A DNA stretch of 64,000 bases from Aurelia coerulea (lineage: Eukaryota; Cnidaria; Scyphozoa; Semaeostomeae; Ulmaridae): the NCBI GenBank assembly GCA_039566865.1, contig CM076943.1, forward strand, positions 18,159,501 through 18,223,500, written 5' to 3'. Both the position numbers and the translations under genes were made by a program. Below the pieces are notes generated by a model. That model saw only the letters and a list, made by a program, of their open reading frames with translations, did not search any database and was not told the origin of the DNA. Positions 34,801-46,800 of this stretch are shown piece after piece; the first letter of the stretch is position 1; each line of letters opens with the position of its first letter.

Positions 34801-37800
34801 ACATTGCCTGCAGGAACAGAGAAGTGTCCAGCTTGCAAAAAGAGCTTAGGATCCACAGATAGATATGCAATAAGATGTAACTGTTTTCATGTAAATGCAC
34901 ATCAGGCATCAAGGAAGCAAACTGTATGAAGTTGGGAATGATGAAGCTGGGCACCTTATAAAACAAGCCATTATTATTCTTTTTGTATCAGTATGAGTAT
35001 TTGTGAAATTATGCTTGAAACTATGAAAGTTTAATCTTATGAGACCAACCCTAATTTATGTAAGATACGATAGACATGGAAGAAAGAGCTGCCTTTGCTG
35101 TGAAATATCAATTTGATTCAAATGCAATTCGAGTCACAAAAAGATAAGGTACAAAAGAACTGCATTTTCTAAATTTAGACTCTCTTTTGCGCCATAATCT
35201 CTGAAAATGATTGTGAAGTAATCTTCTTTGCCTGACAGATGCTCTGAGCAGCTGGACGTTCCGCAAAGTTTTATTGCACTTAGAACTGTGAAACTATCAT
35301 TTTAAACAATGAAATTTTTGGAACCCGGCCCATAATTTGAATAATATACACCTCCTTATGTGGTACATTGATTGCAAATCGTACCACAGATACAATCTAT
35401 GTCAGGTGACTTTTCTTTGACTTTGTAAGTTGCTTTTCTTTTTTGTTGAATGAGTAACAGAGTTTACATGGAACAGGGATATATGGTGAAAATTTCCCGC
35501 AGCTCATTATGAATTAAAAAATTTCTTTGACCGCTCGGTCGCATGGTCGGGTGGGTTTTCATCTGGTTTTCGTGCCCTGAGAGCCTCTTTAACTAGACTT
35601 TTTACATTGATGCTAGTGTTCCCTTCATTCTTCCACAGCGTTCTCGCCATTTCCTTTTCCTTTAGTATTAAGACCAACTGGGTGACGTAAACTGTGAACA
35701 ATTTGGAAAAATCACTTAAGTTTGATTATGTTTTTGATATTTAAAATTGCTTTTGGTGCATTTGTGTCAAGGTTCAGAATTGATTTAATCGATATTGCAA
35801 ACTCTATTTGCAATTTGGTGTTTGTAGGAATTTCTGCTTTTGAGAGCCACCTCGTTTTGATCTCTAAAATTGCAGAAGTTGGTCATAAAATTGCATTTTT
35901 GATCATGAAGTCATGAACCATTTCAGTTGATTTTTATAAATTAGCTATTGCCAGTGAGAGACCCTTATTTCATAACTTCTATTCTGTGTCCAAATATAAC
36001 CAAATTGAACTTCAGATTTTTATTTTGTAAACTAAACGACTGTTTTCACCCCCGATCTTACATCTTTATTCCAGGAGAGATCAATTGAGTCCGTTGACGA
36101 TTCTTTTCGCTGGCGGTAAGTATAAGCTTCAGCATGTGTGACTAGCCAATTCCAATACTGTCCGTTGGTTTAGATGTTTCAGCAGAAAGATGAATAACAA
36201 AATCAATAGGCTGCATGAGAGAGCCCTGAGGATAGCAAATAAAGACTATAGGTCTAGTTTCGCAGCTTTGCTAGAAAAAGACAGATCTGTGACAATACAT
36301 GAGAAAAATATGCAGTTGCTAATGACTGAAATGTTCAAAACAATAAATAATCTAAACCCCACGTTTATGAATGAGGTCTTTCTTCAAAGAACTGCTGTAT
36401 AATTTGAGAAATACAAATTCATTTATGGTTCCAAAGGTACGTACTGTTAATCATGGTACTGAAACGATCCAATATAGAGGGCAGAATATTTGGCAATCCC
36501 TCCCACAGGAAATCAAAGAGGCAAATTCTTTGCAACATTTCAAGAATAAAATAGAACTTTGGAAAAATTTAGATTGTGACTGCAGACTTTGCAAACTATG
36601 CATACCTCGGCTCGGCTTTTTATAGTTTTATAGATCCTATTTGTAGATTTTATATATACATTTTATGAATTTACTTGTATATATTTGTCTGTATCATTGT
36701 AATTAATTTGTTGGCTTGAATTAGCATTTTTATTCAGCTATGTAAGTTGCCAACTTTAAATAAAATGACACTAATAATAATGATTCATTGATTTGAGAAC
36801 CATGTCTAAATTCAACCCCGTCCCCACGTCCCAAAAGGAGTCTGCCGCCAGCCTGCTCAGGAATCGACGTAGGATCCTGGCACTTGGAGCCAGGTTCAGC
36901 TAGAATCTTCGTAGTAACTTAACTTTTTTGATATCACGGCTAAACCAAGAAAGTAGCAGAAAGTGGCATTGCCAGCCCCTGCACTTTTATCAAGTTGATA
37001 TTTATTCTTACATCAAAACCAATGTAAAAAGAGTATTTGTTCTCCTGGTAGCCAATCCTAAGTAATAGGGGGCTTGCGGAGATTCGTGTCCTGTAATACT
37101 TTATGTTTTATTCATTTGGCAAACAGCGTCACTGAAATCATTAAACGTTTTTGTATCATGATTTTTTGTACGGGAATTATTGTATCTTTTAAATCTTTTG
37201 CGAGCTCAAGCCCCTGCTACTCTTTCTTTTTCTTTTTCATGAGGTGATGCTAAAGCTTCTTCGACCGATACTAATGGGTCTACTCGTACGCTATATTTCA
37301 TTCAAAGTCATATAGTCAGCTAGAATAAATATATTGTACCTCTGTTTCTGTTTCAGGAACTGCTGGCATTTTCAATTGGGTAGTCGCCATTGGACCTGAT
37401 ACACTAAAGTCACGATTACAAACAGGTAATGCTTCAGTTGTTAATAAATCAATCAATCAATCAATCAATCAATTTTAGTCAATTTTAATCAATCATGAAT
37501 CAATTTAGAACTGTTAAGGTTTGCGAATATATCTCTACCTTCATGTAGCATTTTTGACAACAACCTTCCCTAGATTCTGAAATTCTAACACTTCAAGAAC
37601 GGGTTTAAGGGGCAGTTGCACGGTTCTAGCATATTTCTCTCATATTTGCATAATTTTACAGGTTTATCCTGTTACAGTTAAGCCCGAAATTATTCATACC
37701 TATGCCAAATTTTGAGTATTTTCAATCGTTATATTTGCTAACCAATTCACAAGATATTTCATTCCTTGAAATGTCTCTTTTAGCACTTATTTCAGCCTTT

Positions 37801-40800
37801 CATCACATTCTTACGAAATTTCTTACGAAGCCACAGTAAATTCTTACGAAGCCACAGTAAATTCTTACGAAGCCACAGTAAAATTAGTCCTCAAATAGAA
37901 CGATGCAAAATACTCAGAATTTGGCATAGGTATGAATAATTTCGGGCTTAACTGTATATGTAAGGTAACTTAACAAAATAAAAACTATTTCCAGACAAAT
38001 AGGTATCACAGAGTTTGCTCCCACCCCAAAAATCAAGCTGCTTAGCCTGAGCAGCAAAAAGTTGGTGGGAAATCACAACCCCCTTTGTTTTAACCGAATA
38101 AACTGTATGAAAGAAGCTCAGATGCAAAAACGATGAGATGTTTATCACACTGAGGCCTTTCTGACTTGTGTCTTCGTCAGAGTGTGACTTACAAAACTAA
38201 ATATATTTGGTTCATTGACCAAAAAAGATGAAAAAGACAATTTTATGAAAAGTTCCATAATCGAATTTTTGAACGGGAATATTTTGACACCTGTATGGTA
38301 TATAACTAGAATCTGAAAATATTGTAGATTTTGTTATAAATTTCTACTTGTGATTTTCATCAACAAAACTCAGTTTTATTAGTCAATAGTCAAGGATGAC
38401 AATTCGACATGTCAAAAAAAGTCTGCCATCTCATTTTGATTCTTGTTAGATGCAGTTTATCTCTTATTACAGCACCAGAAGGAACATATCCCCGCGGTAT
38501 TCGAAGTGTTTTCAAAGATATGGTAAGTTACCTTAACAAGCTGGCTAAATTTCACAGTGTCTCAGTTTCCTCCGCGTGTATTCTCCTAGGCATCTTATGA
38601 AAACAGTTAACATCCAAGGCCTCGAAAACCTTCTGCTCTCGAGGCTAGCAAACTTCTGACCGTCTGAGAGATGTTTTCGGAAATTTTGGTTGTCCAGGAA
38701 ATCTTCTTAAAACGGCGCGGATCTCAGGACAGAAAAACATTGGGGATGGTTCTGTGGTAGCATGCTTGACCAATCTGAAGGCCCAGTTCGAGTCCTCGCC
38801 CTGCCGAACCTGCTACGTAGAGAGAGGAGAGTCGCTAACTCTCTGTACTTCCAGGCTAAAGGAATCACGAGGTGTGGTCACATCGAGAGGAAGGACCAGG
38901 ACAGAACTGTGAACAGAAAGAGCATACCTGGTAACGGAAGAGTTGGAAAGCAGCTAGGCATAGCGAACAGGAAGCTTTATCCGACAGTAAGGAAAGTAGC
39001 CACATGTTCTCTTTTGGAAATCTGTAGGGAAGGTTTCCATAGCCTTTGATCTGTATCAGTTTGAAGATCTAAAAAGAATCATTGGTGAAATTTGTTAGAA
39101 GTTTGCCAGGAAATAACAAGGCACATATTCATCGAGAATGCTATGTTTTGCTGCACTGAAGTGATTTCAGATTTCAGATTTTCATTTAACTCAAAATAGC
39201 CTAATATAATTCTAAACAAAATAGAATAGGTTACCAGCTACTTTGAGAAATACTGTAAAACGAAGGAACATGACATCATGAGCTAAAGAGAACTAAAGAA
39301 GAACTAAAGAGATTTAAAATGATGACAATACTATGGATCATGCATTGCTAGCACTATCATTCTGCTCATACGATGATGTTAAACATGTATTGATATATTC
39401 ATATACAGGGTGTCCCAAAAAAATTGTGCCCCGTTTGCCTGAAGATTGCGACAAAACGGCAAAAGTTTCTCGCCAAACTTTTGCATGATGTTTTTCTTCA
39501 GATATTCAATTAAAGTTTGCAACCATCTCCGTAAAAATACATTGAAAAATGATGGAGCTATGACCTTCACAAGACCAAATTTACCTGATGACTGAAACCA
39601 GCGGTCGGCCATTTTGTCTTACTACTTTGCAGCGATAATTATGTTCATGTGAGGTAAGAAATAATTTTTGTGAGGTCAGAAATAGTGGAACGCTCAGAGG
39701 ATTGTCGGAATTTTAACAAGAGCTATGACATTGGAGGCTACTGTTTCATTTTCAATCCATGAAGCTATTTGTCGCTGCAAAATAGTAAGACAAAATGGCC
39801 GACCGCTGGTTTCAGTGATCGGGCAAATTTGGTCTCCTGAACGTCATACATACATACATATACGCCTAATCCCGAGAAACGGGTAAAACACAATTAAGTA
39901 AAGATACAGTAAATCAATCTAATTCAGTTCCTTTCCTTCTCCTCTTGTCCCTCTGTTTTTCGTATGCCTGAACTCTTTTCTCGTTGACTTTGCCACAGGT
40001 TTGATGAATCACTTTTCTCCATTCAGCTCGGTCCTCTACTTTTGTATTCCAATGGTCCAGAACATCATCACATTTCAACGCGCTTTTACACGTGTCTTTA
40101 TATCTGAGCTTTGGACGACCAACAGGACGCTTTCCTTCAGCTAACTCTCCATATAATAAATACTTCACTCGACGATCATTCTCCATTCTGGACACATGCC
40201 CTAGCCAGCGTAGTCGACTCCTTACCAACAATATTTCTATATCTTCCACGCATGCTATTGCGTGAACTTCTTCGTTGCTAATATGATCAGTCCATATGAA
40301 CGTCATAGCTGCATCATTTTTCAACGGATTTTCATGGGGAAAATTTTAATGGCAAACTTTAATTGAACATCTGAAGAGCACCATCATGCAAAAGTTTGGA
40401 GAGAATCTTTTACCGTTTTGTCACAATCTTTAGACAAACGGGCCACAATTATTTTGGGACACCCTGTATATAACAACTGATACATTTGGATCACATGCTA
40501 TAATTAATTATAAGAATTTTGAAGCGTACCAATTCCTTTTCTGATAGAAACTTATTGAAAGGTTACACATCCTAACTCGAAGATGCCAATACGAATGCAC
40601 CCGAATGTGGTACCTTTGTGTATGAACTGGCAGTTCAATAAGGTTGTTTAGAAAGACGCAGCCTCGACAAGTAATTGCTCCAGAGATTTAAACAAGGTGG
40701 TGTGAATGGGCATTACATCTTCCTTTGGACTGAATTTCTTGAACAAACTTTATGTGGTTTGATATGATTCTAATTTGAACTTTTTTGATATTTTGGATAT

Positions 40801-43800
40801 TTTACAAATGACAGCTTTTTCCTTTTTTTCGAAAAGAATTTCAAGCAATGTTTATAAAGAGACTAGAACCATCTTAGCTTTCACGTAATGGAAAATAATT
40901 GGTAGAATTTTCAAACAACCATAATTTAGGAAGGAAAGCACAAATTGGTCCTTATTCTGTTTTACAATTTAGAAATTTGATGACGTAGTCACCTCAATGG
41001 ACTGAAATTGAGAAAATGCCGTAATTTTGAAAATAATCAAGATCTCAAAAACGTAGAAATAGAATTACAGCAAAGAACCTAAAATTCCTTTAAAAGGGGC
41101 AGTTAGACGCAAAACGTGGGTAACAGATTCTGCGTGGCACAATCCCATTCGTTTATGCCTAAATACCAAAACATGTTTACCTTACCTCTCTGTTCGTTTT
41201 ACTTCCGACGAAATTAATTGAGCACTGAATCCAGTAGTGTTCGAGAAGGTTCTATTAACCTTTAGGTTACACCAGCATCATAAAATCTGACTCAAAAGCC
41301 ATGTTCTTTGGTGGGTTTCTTGCCCACTTCAAGGTGTAGATTATCTCTTCCGGCAAGATCGCTGTTTACGTTTTTCAGGAATTCGTTATAAACAAATACA
41401 TACATAAATGATATAATATCATAATATCAACGAATACATTACATAAATACACGAAATCGACATGAACGAACAATGTATTTCAATTCAATTCGCGAGATTG
41501 TCAGCAGCAATTTCGATGGAAACAGATGAAAATATGCAATAATCCTTTTCAACATTTCCATTGACGAGTCGATGCTTGGCCTAAGAACTTTCCATAGAAA
41601 TACGGTTCAAATTTCCCGCGCAGCGTCATGTATAACTAACTTCCCTCATTAAGCCACCCAATCCAAAGAAAGATGTAATGATGATTTGCACCACCATATT
41701 TCAAGGTATGGAGCCAAATGCTACCTCGCCTCTGCCAATATAAATAGATGCTGAGGAATTTTTAAGGCTATACGTACACAGATGAGTAATAGGCTTCACA
41801 GAAAATATACAGAGAGAAGAAAACAACGTATATGTGTTCTACAAAAACCATGCGTTCTCTCTCCTCATGAATCGGCCTTACTAAATTATGGTTCATCAAA
41901 AATAACTTTAACATCTGTTGTTTATTATTATTACTATTCTTTTGCAACCACCTCTAAGGGGACCATTATGGAAAAAAGGTCAATATGACCTTTTAATGCT
42001 ATCCCTGCCACTACGATTTGGGGTGTTTTTACAGGTATTTATCTAATGTGCATTGTCACTGTATTTTATCTATTTTTAGCTTTTAAAACTTGTAAATTTT
42101 ATTTATTTCTAGTAAATTGTTTATTTATTAAGTGGCAAATGTGTACATACATATTTTTTCTGTTTTATCCCAAAATAGATGAAGAACGAAGGACCACTAG
42201 CACTATTTAGAGGACTGTCTCCTGTTATGGCAAGAGCTTTCCCAGCAAATGCGGTAAGTTTGCCATACATTGCTATTAAGCATCGTTTTTATGTAAATCG
42301 CAATTTTAAAGGCACACTTCCACTTAAACCACATATTACAATCAAGGGTGTGCTTGACTGGTAATTTTAAGCCTACCAAATTCTGAAAACGGTAGGCTTC
42401 ACACAGACAAAAAACATATTTCCCAGTCAAACACAAGAGTCTTTAAAACAGCAAGTTTCAGATTCACCACCTGGGTTTGCTAGTGAAAACGAGACTCTCT
42501 TCTCCGATGTCTACCAAACCTCCTGCTTTTTGGGGCAAAAGACTCAGAAGGCATTCCAAACCTACCAGGCTTACCGTTCTGAGAATCTCGGAGTTCATTA
42601 AACACAAATTCCGAGGCTGAAAGTACGAGTAAAAAATGAAAAGTATCAGAATTGTACCAAACTGACATAGCCTGAGGTATGTCAAAGCCCAAATATTTCC
42701 AAATCAGACAATTTAGTGCTGAGAAAACGTTTGAAGTTAGGCCTAAAAAGTGTACTTCAGGTTTTTGGGAATTTTTGAAAGATGTTTACTCATTATTGGG
42801 CCAACCAAAGAATGATTCTAATTCTAATCCTGGTTCTAATCTTCTGATGATCCAAAGAATGATTCTAATCCAGATAAGAGTGATTCTAATCCTGATGATC
42901 CAAAAAATTTACACACTCCTGACATTCAAGATAAATTGTACAGGGTGTCCCAAAACAATTTTTGACGTTTGGTTAAATATTGAAAAATAACGACAACATG
43001 AACAGGTCCATAGCAAGATAACCCTGTCCATGACATTTTGAAGTAATTGCAGACATCGGAACCTTGCAAATCCGTTAAAAATTCACTGAGTTACGAGCTT
43101 TCAAAGATCATATTTATGCGATATCTGAAACCCAAGACCCCTAGATGACTTGTAATGCAAAGAATCTCCAAAAGCGAAGTACAAAAAGGTTATTCAATGT
43201 CACACCTTTCGTTGATATCAGACCGAACCAAATAGGACTTCGAAAGCAATTTGATTCTTTAACCATATTGTCAAAATTTGCAATGCATGTATCCAAAAAA
43301 CATTGAATGAAAACATGATCGACAAGAAACTGACTCATTTTCAAACTTTGTTCAACGGAATTCCTCAAAGCATCCATACGCTTTGAAAGTTCAGTTATCG
43401 AACATTTTTTCAAATCCCATTTGGTTGGCTCTGAAACAAACGAGGAGCAAAGGAACTATAGCCCATGCTTGTTGGGGAGATGAGATATTGTTTCTCCGAG
43501 GAAACTTATGTGTGCCCCCCCCCCCCCCCCCCGTGCAGTAGGTTAATGCTCATGCGCCCGTCAGAGTTCCAACCCAAAACGCTACTGCGCATGAGCATTA
43601 ACCTACTGCACGGGGGGACGCATACGTTTCCTCGGACAAACCTTATATCGTCTCCCCAACAAATGCTGCTTTTACCACAAATGTTATTTAAATGCCTCCG
43701 GTTTCAGTTTAAGCTTGCAGCTCCGTGAATATTCAGCGGATTTGTAAGATTCTGGTGTCTAGAATTAATTAAAGACCTCAGGAATCGGGTTATCTCGTCA

Positions 43801-46800
43801 TGGAGCGCCTTCATTATGTCGTTGTTTTTTAATATTTAATCAAACGTCCGACATTTTTTGGGACACCCCGTACACTGGTTCGATTTAATCTGTAGTCAAT
43901 ATCCTAAACCATTGTTTACATTTTGCGTTCGATTTTTGGCCTCCTACTTCTGAAAACCTATCTTGAAAATTCTTAATCTTGAAGCATCGATAGAGAAAAA
44001 CTGGATCGAACCTTCTAAATAAAAAAACAAGAAATGGGAAAATGCTTGGAGGCGACTTGGAAATTTAGAGATTGTTATGATTAGATCAATACTTTATTTT
44101 TTATATATAAGATACCACAACTACAAAAGATTGCAAAAACGATGCCACAAGGAGAATGGAAATACATATCAACCCTGTGGCCATTTAGCATATAATCATA
44201 AATATAAACATTAAAGCAGAAATTATCTAATACAAATTCAGGTTACATTTACAAAGTGGGAGGTGTCCATGTATGGGGAGGGGGGGGTGGCAGCAGAAAT
44301 CAAAAGCGCTTAGTTGCGTGAATGAATTTTAGAGCAGTAAGCATCCAAAAACGAGATCAATGTTCAGTAATATTTGATATTTTTGGGACACTAATATCAA
44401 ATGTATGCTTGGCATACTCACATTTTGATAAGAAATTCGGCTCGGGTTTTGTTGTAGGGTTTTTTTTTCAATTTGGGCCCAATTCGTACAGTAAAAATTT
44501 CGAAGATAATTTCTAAATCTTTCATCAAATTTGAATTTCGTAGTTAATCATATTTTATTGAAGACTTTGGGCTAATTGCTTCTTCAAACTGATAGTTAAT
44601 TCAGGGCTGCACAAGTTGGTAGGCGGCCTAATGTTTTGGACAACCTATACAATATTTATTTGACCAAAAGGGACCAAAAGACATTAGCAACTTTCAAGAG
44701 CGCCTTAGATCAGCAAGAGATAACTTATACGCTGATGAACTAGTTTTTGCAATGCTTTCTTATTTTTGTCGTCAATCGCAAAACGTGTAATTTGAATCGA
44801 GTTTTTCAAAAAATTACGTCAAGAAGATTGTAAAATAATTATATGTTTAACAAATAGCGAACTTTAACTGTACTCTCAAGTACCGAATAAACGGGGGGGG
44901 TGAGAATAATCGGGGGGGTTGGAAATGGTTAAATATAATAATAATCGGGGGGGTTGGAACAATCGGGGGGGTTGGAAAATTGAGAATAGTCGTTTTTCGT
45001 TTTCTTAGTAAAACACGGATCTAACATGGGTACCACGTATGTAAAACACGTATGTAACACGGGTCAGACAAACAAAGGAGAATAAAGTTAATAAATACAG
45101 TAAGTACATTTGCTTAGCAGGAATTATTAGAAAATTATGTTCACCATTATTTATATTTTTCAAGAATTAATAAAGGGGGGGTTGGAATAAAAGTGGGGGG
45201 GGGTTGGAAAATTTTTCAAAAATTAATAAGCGGGGGGGGGACGATTATTCGGTACTTGAGAGTACTAGCCAAATATGTACGCAATAACCAAAGAAGGTTG
45301 ATGTACAATGTTGCATAGATGGATTGGATAGATTTTTACAGTCTGTGTGGAGAGGATCTTTGATAAGCTAGCTTTTGTGGCTGATTTTCTTGTTTTAGCC
45401 AAGCCACTATTTGCTCTTCATGCCAAAAGGAATAAAAGATCAGGGCTTGAAATTTTAAGAAGCTTAGAAAACAAAACAAGTGTGCATTGAAATTTCAAGA
45501 TGACTCAAGAACTAGCCACGTCCCAAAGTAATAGTTAAGTTTTGTTCCAAAAATGTGAAAAATATATTTAACACGTGGAAGAAATATGGGCTTTTTTTAA
45601 CTTAAACGCTGCGAAGTCATTAATATTTAACACTATGTGTCGAGCTATGTTCAGGGAAGTGTTTTCTTTAAAATGTGTTTTCTTCAACATGTGTACCGGG
45701 TGAGTCAAAGAACGTTGATACACTTGGTGAGCTATGAATTACAAAGTACGTGGCCAATATTCAAAACTAAAATGTTAATCTACCCGGTGTCCCAAAAAAA
45801 GTACTCCCGTTTGAAAAATCACCAAAATTTGATTACACAACCGATCTTAAATTTTCTTTTTTTGTCAAGTAGATCAAGGACCAAATTATTTTCCCAGATA
45901 TAGCAAATTTATAATAGGTTTATAAATTAGCAAACTTAGCTCTTTTTGGGGTTGCCTGGTTTTGAACCATACTGCAAAAAATCACTGGTGATTGCCAGAT
46001 TAAATTTTTATACATGTAAAGTTTCTAATTTGGTCATGAGTGACAGAAAGAAATGCGCACTATCATTATTGACTCAAATGATGTTATACAATCTGAAATT
46101 TTTGACTCTTAGGCACGATTGAGTATTTGCTTGAAAAACTATAGCTCAAAATAAGGTTTTTCAACCTGTAATTTTTCTATGTTGTTGTAACAAAAGCAAA
46201 ATTTTTATTATCTAGAAATATTTTGGGTCCTTGACAAAACAAGTCAAAAAGAAAATTTTATCAAAGGTTTGATAATTGATTTTTGGTGATTTTCTAAACC
46301 GTAGTACTTTTTTTGGGACACCCGGTACCAGTCAGAGGCTAACTTAGATGTGAAAGTTTTGTGTGGTGAAATCACTCATCATTTAGATCCAGAAATTCGG
46401 AAAATTCTTGCAAGTTGTTTGTATGGGAACGATAATTCCACCTTCCATTCTGGTCAATGATTTACTTGCCATTGAAATTGAAATTCCATACAGTTGTCTA
46501 TTTCAGAAGTAGAATTTAAATGTCAATGGCATGTAAATCATGCACCAGAATCTAAGGTGATATTCTCTTTCCAATTCAACCCCTTGCTAGCATATTTTTC
46601 TAATTTGTAAGTCTAAACGATGTGTGATGTTGCCAAGCAAAATTTTGACATCCAAGTTAGCCTTTTCATGAAAGATCGACATTTTAGTTTTGAATGTCAG
46701 CCACGTACTTTTCATTCAACAGCCTGCCAAACGTGTTCACTTTTTTTACTCACCCGGTACAAATGTTCAAGAAAACACGTTTTGATGAAAGCACTTCCGT

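Noticed and set aside
38740..38805. Functional tRNA gene
   Set aside because: A- and B-box-like strings are present but no cloverleaf acceptor stem could be drawn; treated as a possible SINE head.
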